Below, piece after piece: positions 7,510 to 16,938 of a DNA stretch of 64,000 nucleotides. The stretch is from assembly GCF_000621845.1 (NCBI RefSeq), contig NZ_KK211356.1:52701-116700 (forward strand), written 5' to 3'. The notes beneath the pieces were generated by a model that saw only the letters and a program-made list of their open reading frames with translations, made no database searches and was not told where the DNA came from. Each line of letters begins with the position of its first letter. Positions within the stretch are counted from its first letter, which is position 1. The position numbers and the translations under genes are program-made. The DNA is from Ruminococcus flavefaciens MA2007 (lineage in GTDB: Bacteria; Bacillota; Clostridia; Oscillospirales; Ruminococcaceae).

Positions 7510-8934
7510 TTATTTTCTCTTGCGTTCGGGGTATTTTTCGTAGAAAAGCTGCTTGTCCTTGTACATGAGCTTATCCGCAGTGCTCATAGCCTGACGTATG
7601 TCTATCTCGCCCTCCGAATAGCAGTAACCCAGCGAGAAGCTGACTGAACCGGGCTGAGTCTGGTACAGCCTTAGCTGTTTTATCTTTTCTTCAAGGGCTT
7701 TTTCTGATATTTCCGTTGCCAGAACCATGAACTCATCGCCGCCTGCACGGTATATATCGCTGCCGCCGAATGTCTCTTTAAGTATATCGGCAGCTTGTTT
7801 AAGAAGCCTGTCGCCGTTTGCGTGTCCTCCGTTATCGTTTATCTGTTTAAGGCCGTTAAGGTCTACGAATATGACAGCCGTTTGCGGAGGGAGCTTATCT
7901 GTGCCTGCGATGACCGAATCTACTTTCTGATTCATTGCATTTCGGTTCATAACGCCTGTAAGGATATCGAACGAGCTTATTTCCTTCAGCTTGTCCATGA
8001 GCTGCTGATTGGCTATCTCGGAAGCTATAAAGTATGTGGTGCTTTCGAGAGTAGCACGTATCTGGGCAGTCTTTTCCGTATCGAAGTTCAGCGCCCATAT
8101 ATAGCCCAATGTTGCTTTGCCGTATTTCAGAGGATAGAGCACAATGGTATGCACATCGACTTTTTTGAGGGAGTCGCACCATACAGGGTTGCGCTCGCTG
8201 ACGACTTTCATATCGTTCTCATTCTGAATGATAAGACAAGTGCTGCCTGCGATGGTATCCTCCCATGTTTCGATGATATCATAGAAATCCTCGTATGTAT
8301 CGCGCAGGTATTTTTCTACAGGATAATTGCGCTCGGGAGAAGAAGCTGCTTCGCTCAGCACCGAAAAGCTGCGCTTCTGAGCGTCAGTCAGTATCAGGCA
8401 TACCTTGTCGGCTTCACAAAGGTCTCTGATATCGCTTATGACCTCGTCCATTGTATGCTTGAAGTCGTTTGTGCCGCGGAGCTTTATACAGGTCTCAAGA
8501 ACTGCGCTTGCAACATTTGCGTCTACGTTTGACATACGGCTGCTGATAGCGCCTGCCGTAAGCTCCTGAGAATAGGCAAAATAGTACGTATTTCCTTCAT
8601 CTGCTGCAATGGGCATCATATACATATCTACCCAGAAATCGTATCTTTCGGGGTGAATATATGTGTGGAAGGGCTTTTTGAGAACGGCACAGCGGTAGCA
8701 GGCGTCCTCGAAATTCAGGTCCTTGGGAATGTATTTCTCGTAAGGCGAATCAGGGATGAACTTGTTTTTCAGCATACCCGAAAACGCAATATTATCAGGG
8801 CTTTCTATTGAAGCGACATAGGGATTGTTTCCGCATACTATGCGGATATTGCCGTAGCTGCCGTCGTCAAAGACCTGAACGGACATTATGCAGGTCATTG
8901 GTTCAAAACTGTCTGCAAGCTGTTGAAGATCCAT
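7510..8934 (-). CDS. Diguanylate cyclase with PAS-like and GAF-like sensor
   Basis: A 474-residue cytoplasmic protein without membrane helices. The C-terminal GGDEF domain (about 325-470) carries FDILTGVMNR, DLNGLKQIND and the intact active site RAGGDEF, so it should make c-di-GMP from two GTP. No RxxD product-inhibition site is seen in the usual place before GGDEF. The middle (about 150-315) looks like a GAF domain and the first 140 residues like a PAS-type sensor. The N-terminal sensor is clearly paralogous to that of the next gene upstream (9023-11269): both begin MD-Q-ADxF-TCI-SVQ and continue GYG-IRI. TTTGGAGG precedes the ATG. The gap between the two genes is 88 nt, so co-transcription is possible. 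Confidence 0.9.
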   Translation of the reverse strand: MDLQQLADSFEPMTCIMSVQVFDDGSYGNIRIVCGNNPYVASIESPDNIAFSGMLKNKFIPDSPYEKYIPKDLNFEDACYRCAVLKKPFHTYIHPERYDFWVDMYMMPIAADEGNTYYFAYSQELTAGAISSRMSNVDANVASAVLETCIKLRGTNDFKHTMDEVISDIRDLCEADKVCLILTDAQKRSFSVLSEAASSPERNYPVEKYLRDTYEDFYDIIETWEDTIAGSTCLIIQNENDMKVVSERNPVWCDSLKKVDVHTIVLYPLKYGKATLGYIWALNFDTEKTAQIRATLESTTYFIASEIANQQLMDKLKEISSFDILTGVMNRNAMNQKVDSVIAGTDKLPPQTAVIFVDLNGLKQINDNGGHANGDRLLKQAADILKETFGGSDIYRAGGDEFMVLATEISEKALEEKIKQLRLYQTQPGSVSFSLGYCYSEGEIDIRQAMSTADKLMYKDKQLFYEKYPERKRK

Positions 8935-9022
8935 CTCTATACCTCCAAATCATAAAAAAGAATCCAATCTTGATAGGGTAACAGGTTTATATCAGATATA
9001 ATGTGTTTTTGCGTGATGTATG

Positions 9023-11269
9023 TTATGTCTGAGCCGTAATGCTGTCAACGAGTTTTTCGGCGTCATCAGCTGACAGGGGACGTCCCCATATAAAGCCCTG
9101 TATAAGGTCGCAGCCTATACTTCGGAGAGCTTCTAACTGTTCCTGCTCCTCAACGCCCTCAGAAATTACGTCAAGTCCCATGATATGTCCCATTGATATC
9201 ATTGCGGCAACATACTGCTTTGAGGATTCATTGGAATTTATCCTGTCAATGAAGGATTTGTCTATTTTCAGCAGGTCTGCGGGTATCTTGCTGAGGTAGC
9301 TCAGCGACGAATAGCCTGTGCCGAAATCGTCAATGGCGAACTTTACCCCTATATTTCTGAGCCGATTTATACATTGCAGAGCCTTTTCTGCCGAGTCGAT
9401 AAGTATTGATTCGGTTATCTCTATCTCAAGCTGAGAGGCTGAAATGCCGCTTTTGCTTATAAGCTCCTGTATTTCTTCAATGAAGCCGTTTTTCAGCAGA
9501 TGTCTTACTGACGCATTTATGCTGAGCGTCAGGTCAAGCCCTGACTTCTTTATTATCCTGCTGAAGCAGTCAGCCGCCTTTCTGAACACCATGCTGTCTA
9601 CCTTGTCGATAAGTCCGACTTTTTCGGCTATGGGTATGAACTCTCCCGGGGAGATGAAGATGCCGTCCGAGTCCTTCATACGTGCAAGTGCTTCAAAGCC
9701 GCGCAGCTTGTGCTCCATATTGTACTGGGGCTGTAAATTGAAATAAACGGTATCATTTTCAAGGGCAGCACGTATTTTGTTCTCAATTTCGAGTATATGC
9801 TCGTTCCTTAGGATATCTGAGGAATAACGCAGGATATGGTCGCTGCTGTTAGCCTTTTTTATTTCGTTCATGGCTGCGTCGGCATGGGATATGAGCGAAT
9901 CTGCTGAGTCGGCGTCCGTGGGATATTCCGCATAACCGAAGCTTGCGCTTATATAAAGGTCGCAGCCTTCTACTGTCAGCGGTTCGCTGAGAGCGTCTGC
10001 GAATCTGTCGATAGTATCTCTCAGCTCTTTTTCTGTATCATATCCGCAGATGATGAGCAGGAACTCATCGCCGTTTATGCGCGTTAAATAGTTCTGCACA
10101 GCCGCGCTCTCATCTGCCGATAATGTTTTCCAGCGCTCTGTGATACCGATAAGCACCTTGTCTCCTGCGTCTTGTCCGAGGGAATCATTAACGCTCTTGA
10201 AATGGTTCAGGTCAATGGAAACAGCTGTGAATCTGTCGTTTTTACTTATCAGCTGGGAAATATGCTCGTTGCAGGCAAAGCGGTTAGGCAGTCCTGTCAG
10301 TGCGTCGGTATAGCTCATATGCTTCAGACGCTTCAGAACCTTGTATCGGGAGATATGCGAAGAAACGAAAAACGTTGTAAGCTCCAGAGTTTCCTTGATA
10401 CGTCTGGTTTCGCTGGTGTCAAAGTTAGTAGCCCATATGAAGCCGAGCGTTTCATGTCCCTGACGGAGAGGGAAGAGAACAACGCTTTCTACACCTGCTT
10501 CCACAAGAGTCAGATACCATGGATTGTTTATCCTGCTGTAGTATTCCATGTCATTCTTATCCTGAATTATGACGCAGTCGTTTTCATTGCCTATCATATT
10601 TATCCATGAGGCTGCGATATTATAGAAGTCCTGAAATTCCGTAACACGCTTGATAGTGCTGTTTTCCTTGAAGTCGGTTGCAAGGATAGAGTATGTCTCA
10701 TCGGCGTCGTTGAGCAGAAGTACAGTACAGCATTCGGCTTTGCATATCTGACGTATCTCCGAGATGATATTTTCCATGGCGTCCTTCAGATTGTTTGCTT
10801 TGTGGAGCTTTATACAGGTCTTGAGGACGTCGTTTGAGGTCTGGACCGTGTTTACAGTATCAAGAATGATATCGGGGTTATGGCTTGGAGAAGCTGTATA
10901 TGCGCAGTAACAGACGTCGCCGTCTTCATAGTCCACAGGTATGACATAGATATCGAACCAGATATCAACATTGTCAATGTGAGAATAGGTATGAATAGGA
11001 GTTTTCTGTACGGCGGCACGGAAGCATACGTCCTCGAAGCTGCGGCTTTTCGGGAAATATCTGTAATAAAGCGAACCGGGCTCAAAAACGTTGCCTGCTT
11101 CGGGCGAGACATAGTATTCTTCCTCTCTGAGCCGTATTTCGATCATTTCCATATATTTTCTGTTACAGGCAGCAATACGGATATCTCCATAGCCGCCGTC
11201 AGCTGTTTTTTGTACTGATATAATGCAAGTAGGAGAAAAAAAGGTATCAGCAAATTTCTGTATATCCAT
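9023..11269 (-). CDS. GGDEF-EAL c-di-GMP phosphodiesterase with the same sensor
   Basis: 748 residues: PAS-like (1-135), GAF-like (150-315), GGDEF (about 325-480) and EAL (about 490-740). The GGDEF site reads RINGDEF, with the first Gly replaced by Asn, so it may be a GTP-binding regulatory domain rather than a cyclase. The EAL domain keeps FEALAR, the ITES metal-binding stretch, DDFGTGYSS, KIDKSFI and EGVE, so it should hydrolyse c-di-GMP. With its neighbour it forms an opposed synthesis/degradation pair that shares a sensor, suggesting one signal read in two ways. AAAGGAG lies before the ATG. Confidence 0.9.
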   Translation of the reverse strand: MDIQKFADTFFSPTCIISVQKTADGGYGDIRIAACNRKYMEMIEIRLREEEYYVSPEAGNVFEPGSLYYRYFPKSRSFEDVCFRAAVQKTPIHTYSHIDNVDIWFDIYVIPVDYEDGDVCYCAYTASPSHNPDIILDTVNTVQTSNDVLKTCIKLHKANNLKDAMENIISEIRQICKAECCTVLLLNDADETYSILATDFKENSTIKRVTEFQDFYNIAASWINMIGNENDCVIIQDKNDMEYYSRINNPWYLTLVEAGVESVVLFPLRQGHETLGFIWATNFDTSETRRIKETLELTTFFVSSHISRYKVLKRLKHMSYTDALTGLPNRFACNEHISQLISKNDRFTAVSIDLNHFKSVNDSLGQDAGDKVLIGITERWKTLSADESAAVQNYLTRINGDEFLLIICGYDTEKELRDTIDRFADALSEPLTVEGCDLYISASFGYAEYPTDADSADSLISHADAAMNEIKKANSSDHILRYSSDILRNEHILEIENKIRAALENDTVYFNLQPQYNMEHKLRGFEALARMKDSDGIFISPGEFIPIAEKVGLIDKVDSMVFRKAADCFSRIIKKSGLDLTLSINASVRHLLKNGFIEEIQELISKSGISASQLEIEITESILIDSAEKALQCINRLRNIGVKFAIDDFGTGYSSLSYLSKIPADLLKIDKSFIDRINSNESSKQYVAAMISMGHIMGLDVISEGVEEQEQLEALRSIGCDLIQGFIWGRPLSADDAEKLVDSITAQT

Positions 11270-11337
11270 ATTGACTCCTTTCTTTTACAGGCAGTCTGCT
11301 TTAATAAGCATCTTATCCAGCATAATAATACAATTAT

Positions 11338-11365
11338 ATTATATCCCATAAATTTTAAATTGCAA
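11338..11365 (-). promoter_or_regulatory. Promoter of the GGDEF-EAL gene
   Basis: On the minus strand TTGCAA (11360-11365), 16 nt, TATAAT (11338-11343). Confidence 0.6.
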
Positions 11366-11575
11366 TTAACAAAGTATTAAAATTGAGAAAAAGCCGTTAT
11401 TTTGCCTGATATCATTATTTTAATGAAAAGCAGAAAAGTCACAGTATCGGAAAATGTTACCGTGACTTCTGGTGAGTGCAAATGTCAGTGTAAAGCCTGA
11501 ATATGGCTTTTTCGGGAGCTATTGACCATCGGCTTCAATAAAGTGAAAAAATAATATCATAACACAAAAAGAACA

Positions 11576-11604
11576 TTGAAATATGTGCATTTTAATGTTA
11601 TAAT
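11576..11604 (+). promoter_or_regulatory. Promoter of the phosphatase pseudogene
   Basis: TTGAAA (11576-11581), 17 nt, TATAAT (11599-11604). The promoter survives although the gene behind it is broken. Confidence 0.6.
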
Positions 11605-11660
11605 GTTAATTGAACTGCTATTTCAGACAGATTCAAAAACATAATTTTCAGGAGGTTTTT

Positions 11661-12422
11661 ACTAAAAAAATCACAAAACTTTTTTCTGTTTTCTTTGCAG
11701 TAGTGCTATGCATAGCTTCAATGTGCAGTATTGCCGCCTTTGCAGAGGAAACATCTCCAATCTCGGACTTGCAGAGGGCTATAACAAGGTAGTTATCCGT
11801 GCAGAGGGGCTACATCAATACCGAGGGCGGGAAGATAAAGCAGAACGTTCTTCTCCGTACAGCTAACCTTTCGCACATCACAGACGGCGGCATCAACGCT
11901 CTGAAGAACAAGTACAAGGTTTCCGATATCATTGACCTGCGCTATGACCGCGAGCTCAATGCGCATACAACAGATAAGGATATCGAAGGCGTAAATCACC
12001 GCAGTGTTCCCATGTCTGCTACAAAGGATACCGCAGGACAGGCATTCTCACAGCACCCCGAGCTCTTTGAGAAAATGCAGGAGCTCCAGAAAAATGCAGG
12101 CAAGCCCGGCGGAAGCCTGAAGCTTTCTATTTTCCAGGCAGAGGTAAGCGTTATCAATGTTCAGAAGCACATCGAGTACTTTGAATCCGATGAAGCTGTA
12201 GGCTATTACCGTGACGTATTCAATATTATCCTCAATAAACCCGAGGACGCTGACCTTCGCTATAACATCATTTATACTGCCGCAGTTTATCCTGAGGTCA
12301 TGGAGACTAACATCGACGACCTGACCAAGCAGTACGGCTCTGTAAAGAACTTCCTCCGCGAAAAGGTAGGACTTACAGACGATGACTTTACAAAGCTCAG
12401 AAAGCTCTATCTTGAGGATTGA
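11661..12422 (+). pseudogene. Tyrosine-protein phosphatase (Y_phosphatase3 type), decayed
   Basis: Three lesions are visible. The AGGAGG at 11650-11655 is followed at the expected start by ACT instead of a start codon, just before KKITKLFSVFFAVVLC, a signal peptide. The frame ends at a TAG (11790-11792) while NLGLAEGYN continues in another frame, and the rest is in a third (from 11799: GYINTEGGKIKQNVLLRTAN, VSDIIDLRYDRE). Third, the segment that should carry the catalytic HCxAGKDRTG loop is missing: NIILNKPEDADLRYNI runs straight into the C-terminal KQYGSVKNFLREKVGLTDDD. Secreted phosphatases of this family are usually about 300-400 residues. The fragment cannot be active. Confidence 0.75.
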
Positions 12423-12433
12423 CAGTATATAAC

Positions 12434-12472
12434 AAAAACGTCTGCACTGATGATTCGGTGCAGGCGTTTTTT
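12434..12472. terminator. Bidirectional terminator
   Basis: ACGTCTGCAC / GTGCAGGCGT stem (one G-T pair) with A- and T-runs, between the phosphatase pseudogene and the converging lipoprotein gene. Nearly the same stem as 7376-7418. Confidence 0.8.
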
Positions 12473-12520
12473 CGTTGTTATAAATCCTGTATCACGCAGT
12501 TTTTACTGAGTTTGTCCGTA

Positions 12521-13327
12521 TCAGCAGAGAGCGCTTATCCTGCTTTCAAAATCCTCAGCTGTAAGACCTGCGGTTCTTATCTCCATGATGTGTTCAGCGT
12601 CTATTCTTCTTGCATAGGTGATATGAGGCTGTGAAAAAGCAGTATAGCTGACCTTTACGTAGTCCTTGCCGCAGATTTTTACATATTCGGGACCAGCTAC
12701 ATCTGACACCTCGGTTTCGGGATCGAAATTCATTTCATCGGTCTTTAAAAACTCCTCGGCGGACATATCGGGATTGCTCGGATATCTCTGTTTTGTATTG
12801 TAAAACCATACATCAACTCTGTTTACCGCATAACCATAGCAGGCAGAAGCGTCTAATTCGCCTGTCATGTAGAAGCTCTTTTCATCTTCGCTCATAAATC
12901 TTGTTGGCATTATATAATGAGTATGAAGATTGTCAACGTCAAGGAAATTTGCATCTTCGGGAAGTGTTATCTTTATTCCTGCATACTCTGAGGTGTATAC
13001 ATTGCCGTTTACGGTACTGCTTTTGAAGCCGTTGTATACAGTTGCATTGTTCTGTACTGTTTCGCTGACAGCAGGTGCCTGTACGTCCTCGGATATTGCT
13101 TCTGAGGCAGTCGTTTCTGCTGTTGTGGCTTCAAGCAAAGCGGCAGTAGTTGTGACTGGACTGATTTCTGCTTTAGCAGCGAGCTCTGTTCCTGCGGAAA
13201 TGGCTACAGCGCTTGTGCTGTCAGCAGGTGACACAGCCATATCAGGAAGTGAACCGACTTCCTTGCTGCATGATGTAAGTGCGCAGAGCGCAGCTGCAAA
13301 TGTAATAATAATAGCATTCTTTTTCAT
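12521..13327 (-). CDS. Secreted lipoprotein of unknown function
   Basis: The start chosen is ATG at 13327, 8 nt after AAGGAG; a longer frame from 13414 would run back through the promoter. The first 20 residues are a lipoprotein signal with lipobox LTSC. A Ser/Thr/Ala-rich linker follows to about residue 90, then a globular domain of about 170 residues (YAGIKITLPEDANF ... HIMEIRTAGLT) that I do not recognise. It would be anchored outside the membrane. The promoter matches that of the ECF sigma gene at 16939-17504 (see 13384-13422), so it probably belongs to that sigma regulon and may report on the envelope or on adhesion. Confidence 0.8.
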   Translation of the reverse strand: MKKNAIIITFAAALCALTSCSKEVGSLPDMAVSPADSTSAVAISAGTELAAKAEISPVTTTAALLEATTAETTASEAISEDVQAPAVSETVQNNATVYNGFKSSTVNGNVYTSEYAGIKITLPEDANFLDVDNLHTHYIMPTRFMSEDEKSFYMTGELDASACYGYAVNRVDVWFYNTKQRYPSNPDMSAEEFLKTDEMNFDPETEVSDVAGPEYVKICGKDYVKVSYTAFSQPHITYARRIDAEHIMEIRTAGLTAEDFESRISALC

Positions 13328-13383
13328 AAATATAACTCCTTCTTTATTGTCTGAATTGTACCGATGTCGTATCAAATCGGTTT

Positions 13384-13422
13384 TCATAAACAATAATCGG
13401 AGCTGCAATGACAAGTGTTACA
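13384..13422 (-). promoter_or_regulatory. ECF-type promoter of the lipoprotein gene
   Basis: On the minus strand: TGTAACACTTG, 12 nt, then CGATTATTGTTTATGAAA. The -35-like TGTAACA (13416-13422) and -10-like CGATT (13395-13399) are 16 nt apart. The same motif, with the same spacing and flank, precedes the sigma gene at 17504. Confidence 0.7.
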
Positions 13423-13496
13423 TCTCGGGAAATAATTTTTTGATTTAAATATCATTGATGTTCTTGCAGATAAAAAAGGAAGATTTTCCGCGAATG

Positions 13497-13525
13497 TTGC
13501 GCTTTTCCTGTTTTTATGATATAAT
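13497..13525 (+). promoter_or_regulatory. Promoter of the fructose-bisphosphatase gene
   Basis: TTGCGC (13497-13502), 17 nt, TATAAT (13520-13525). Confidence 0.5.
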
Positions 13526-13594
13526 ATATAAAATTTGTTTGAAAATTATGAATTATTCAACAGCTCAGACGCAGTTTCAAAACGGAGTGATGAC

Positions 13595-15511
13595 ATGGAT
13601 AAAAAATACCTGAGACTTCTTGCAAAGGAGTACCCTACTATAGAGAGCGCAGCAAGCGAGATAATCAATCTTTCGGCTATACGAAGCCTTCCAAAGGGCA
13701 CGGAATACTTTTTCAGCGACATTCACGGCGAATATGAAGCCTTTCTGCATATGCTGAGAAGCGCTTCGGGCATGATAAAGATAAAAATAGACCTTGTTCT
13801 CGGCAAGACCGTTTCCGCCGCTGACCGCGAAAAATTAGCGGAGCTCATATACTATCCCGAAAAGGAGATAGCAAGGCTCACAAACAGCGGTGAGCTGTCC
13901 GACGAGTGGAAAAGGCTGACCATATACCGCCTGATACTGGTTTGCGAGACCGTTTCCGCAAAGTACACACGCTCACGTATCCGCAAGCGTATCCCCGAGG
14001 ATATGGTGTACATACTTGACGAGCTCCTCAACGTCACCGACGACGTAAATAAGGACTACTACTATGACGAGATAATAAGCGCAATAATCAGCACAGGCAT
14101 TGCCGAGACCTTTATCATCTCCCTGTGCAGGCTGATACAGTCTGTATGTATCGACAGGCTCCATATCATAGGCGATATCTTTGACAGAGGTCCCCGTGCG
14201 GACGTGATACTGGACGAGCTGATGAAAATGCACGACGTCGATATACAGTGGGGCAACCACGATATCTCATGGATGGGAGCTGCCGCAGGAAATGACGCTC
14301 TCATTGCAAATGTTATCCGTATTGCCATGAGATACAACAATTTCGACGTACTTGAGGACGGCTACGGACTCAATCTCCGTGCTCTTGCTGTATTTGCTGC
14401 CGAGACCTATGAAAACGACGATTGCAGGCTCTATATGCCCAATGCTCTCGACGACAATATCTACGATCCCGTTGATTTAAAGCTTGCTGCAAAAATGCAC
14501 AAGGCTATCACTGTCATACAGATGAAATTAGAGGGACAGCTCATAGCAAAGCATCCCGAATGGGAAATGTCAGACCGCGACCTTTTCGGCAGGACTGACT
14601 TCATAAAGGGAACTGTTACCATAGACGGCAGAGAGCATGAGCTCCTTGACAAGAGCTTCCCCACAGTTGCTCCTGAGTCGCCGCTGACGCTCTCAGAGGG
14701 CGAGGCGGAGCTTATGAAGGTGCTTAATGCCACATTCCGACACAGCGAAAAGCTCCAGAGGCATATCCGCTTCATATACGCAAAGGGCGCTATGTACAAG
14801 ACCTGCAACAATAATCTCCTTTTCCACGGCTGTATCCCTATGGACGAAAACGGCGAGCTGCAAAGCGTGAATATCCGCGGTCAGAAATACTCGGGAAAGG
14901 CGCTTCTCGACAAGCTGGGAGAGCTGGTGAATCAGGCTTATTTCAGCAGCGGAGAGGAAAAGGACTACGCAAACGACTTCATGTGGTATCTCTGGTGCGG
15001 AGCAAAGTCTCCACTTTACGGCAAGGACAAAATGGCGTTCTTCGAGCGCGGACTGCTTGCGGATAAGTCTCTCCATACCGAGAATTACAACGCCTATTAT
15101 ACATTCTCGGAAAGAGCCGAGGTCTGTATGTCTCTCCTTGATATGTTCGGGCTGGACTCCGAAAAGGGACATATCATCAATGGTCATGTGCCTGTAAAGA
15201 TCAAGAACGGCGAGAGCCCCGTAAAGGCAGAGGGAAAGCTTTTCGTCATTGACGGCGGAATCTCAAAGGCTTACCAGTCCACAACGGGTATCGCAGGATA
15301 TACGCTGATATACGACTCCCACAGTCTCAATCTTGCCGAGCATAAGCCCTTCGTGGCAGGGGAGAGCGGCAATACTCCGACTATACACCTTGTGGAAAAG
15401 CTGGAGCACCGCGCCAATATCTCCGATACCGACAAGGGCGAGGAGATATTGGATAAGATAAACGACCTGCGCCAGCTTCTTGAAGCATACAAGGCAGGAA
15501 CTATAAAATAA
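13595..15511 (+). CDS. fbp: Fructose-1,6-bisphosphatase class III
   Basis: Converts fructose 1,6-bisphosphate to fructose 6-phosphate in gluconeogenesis in the cytoplasm. The calcineurin-like metal-site motifs are all visible: FSDIHGEYEAF (about residue 43), IGDIFDRGPRAD (about 193) and WGNHDISWMG (about 224), with NGHVPV and the late IDGGISKAYQ segment. The length of 638 fits the Firmicute class III enzyme (about 640-670). The ATG at 13595 is chosen because CGGAGTG lies 5 nt before it; the in-frame TTG at 13535 has no ribosome site. It is monocistronic, with a promoter at 13497-13525 and a terminator at 15517-15544. Confidence 0.95.
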   Translation: MDKKYLRLLAKEYPTIESAASEIINLSAIRSLPKGTEYFFSDIHGEYEAFLHMLRSASGMIKIKIDLVLGKTVSAADREKLAELIYYPEKEIARLTNSGELSDEWKRLTIYRLILVCETVSAKYTRSRIRKRIPEDMVYILDELLNVTDDVNKDYYYDEIISAIISTGIAETFIISLCRLIQSVCIDRLHIIGDIFDRGPRADVILDELMKMHDVDIQWGNHDISWMGAAAGNDALIANVIRIAMRYNNFDVLEDGYGLNLRALAVFAAETYENDDCRLYMPNALDDNIYDPVDLKLAAKMHKAITVIQMKLEGQLIAKHPEWEMSDRDLFGRTDFIKGTVTIDGREHELLDKSFPTVAPESPLTLSEGEAELMKVLNATFRHSEKLQRHIRFIYAKGAMYKTCNNNLLFHGCIPMDENGELQSVNIRGQKYSGKALLDKLGELVNQAYFSSGEEKDYANDFMWYLWCGAKSPLYGKDKMAFFERGLLADKSLHTENYNAYYTFSERAEVCMSLLDMFGLDSEKGHIINGHVPVKIKNGESPVKAEGKLFVIDGGISKAYQSTTGIAGYTLIYDSHSLNLAEHKPFVAGESGNTPTIHLVEKLEHRANISDTDKGEEILDKINDLRQLLEAYKAGTIK

Positions 15512-15516
15512 GAAGA

Positions 15517-15544
15517 AAAGCTCCCGATTTTTCGGGAGCTTTTT
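15517..15544. terminator. Bidirectional terminator after fbp
   Basis: AAAAGCTCCCGA-tttt-TCGGGAGCTTTT, T-run on both strands; it also ends the converging anti-sigma pseudogene. Confidence 0.85.
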
Positions 15545-15552
15545 GTGTGATA

Positions 15553-16923
15553 TTATTTGTCCATCAGCGGTGAGAAGTCACCGACACGATAATGTCTGCC
15601 TACTGTTACCCAGTTCTTGGAGTTATATCTTGCGACTCCTGCGGTATACTCTTCTTCTGTGATATCTGTGCCGTTGAAGGTGTAGGTGCTTCCGCCGTAT
15701 GAGGGAGCTTCGGGATCATAGCCATATACTTCATTTGTGAACTGGTGGCTGTCAAACCTTGCCATATAAGTCTGGTACAAGCTGTCAAAGGATTTCTTCC
15801 AGCCCAGAAGGTGTTCTTCCCTGCATAATCCCATAACGCCGTATTCACCTAACTGACTTACAGCATAAGCATTTGCCACAGTCCTCAGATCGCCGTTATC
15901 ATAATATGATATATATAAATAGTCATTTTGAGTTTTGCCTGATGATATCAGAAGTTCAGGTATACCGTTGCCGTCTATATCCTGAAGATCCCACATCGGA
16001 TCATTATATGGTATTCCTGCTTTGTTATAATGTTTTAGAAGCTCTTTTCTGTATAATGCCTTCTAGCTCGTATCTGTGGGCTCGACGTGTTCCTCGCGAA
16101 CAAGACGAGCCGCATAACCGTTGCCGAAATGGAGCTCATAAGGTCTGGATTCATCATAATAAGCACGTCTGGTCAGGAAATCGCTTGCTCCGTTTTCATT
16201 TACAGAGAAATCGAGACACTGTATACTTGTTCCGCCGATTTCCTCTGTAGCATTGCTGATAGTGCCGTGTGAGACATTACCGCTGTTGTCTGTCATGATG
16301 TATGTTGCGTCAGCTGTTATTTCAACTGTACCCATATAACCCGCAGATTCGGGGACATCAAGGTCATTTATGCTTGACATCTCATATCTCCACCTGCCCA
16401 CAAACGGCTTGATGAACTCAGTATCGGCTGTGTTTTCCGCACTGCCGTCACAAACTGATGTTACAGCCGTAGTAGTTGTTGTTACGTCAGTTCCTGTGAT
16501 AGTTGAGCCGTTTTTGTCTGTGGATACGATATTTGTGCCTGTTCCTGTTGATGTTGAGACCGTAACGGCAGGAGTCACACCGCCGCCCCCTCCGTTTGGC
16601 TTGGTGTGTCTTTTCATCATTGCTGTGCTGCCGATAGCGATACCTGCAATAAGCAGTACAGAAGCCGCTGTTGTAAGCGGTGTGAGCCATACAGGTCTTT
16701 TGCTGTGCTCAACGCCCTCAACTACGTCGTTTTCGGTCATTTTTATAGTATTATCTCTCTCTGTTCTTTCTTTTTCTGCCCTTTGCTTTCTGAATTTCTT
16801 TTCGCTCATCTTGAATATCCTGTCGAGCTGTTCGTCTGAGATCTCGGGGTATTTATCGATAAGTCTTTCCATAGAATCGTTCTCTGAATTCTCAAGAATA
16901 TCGAATAGATTTTTCTCTTTCAT
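15553..16923 (-). pseudogene. Anti-sigma-like membrane protein interrupted by an in-frame TAG
   Basis: Two open stretches (16923-16063 and 16062-15553) are in the same frame and separated only by one TAG codon at 16063-16065 (minus strand), after EPTDTS and before KALYRKELLKHY. Read through, the product has about 456 residues: a cytoplasmic N-terminus with DKYPEISDEQLDRIFKMSEK, one membrane helix (about residues 83-105), a Thr/Gly-rich linker, a lipocalin-like beta domain (FVGRWRYEMSS ...), then a WDLQDIDGNGIPELLIS calcium-loop domain seen in many secreted Ruminococcus proteins. It lies 15 nt after the sigma pseudogene and resembles the products at 35095-37020 and 62179-63252. The amber codon would cut off the sensor end; sequencing error is possible. 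Confidence 0.7.
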
Positions 16924-16938
16924 TACTTCTTACCCTCC

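Larger units (their letters stand above)
11270..11660. other. Intergenic region between divergent transcription units
   Basis: About 390 nt without a gene. It holds the promoter of the GGDEF-EAL gene, a hairpin around 11426-11473 (AAGTCACAGTA / TACCGTGACTT), and a good promoter (11576-11604) in front of the broken phosphatase gene. Nothing else is recognised. Confidence 0.6.

Noticed and set aside
12930..13448. Plus-strand frame of 172 codons opposite the lipoprotein gene
   Set aside because: Opposite-strand shadow of the Ser/Thr/Ala linker; the lipoprotein has lipobox, ribosome site and promoter.
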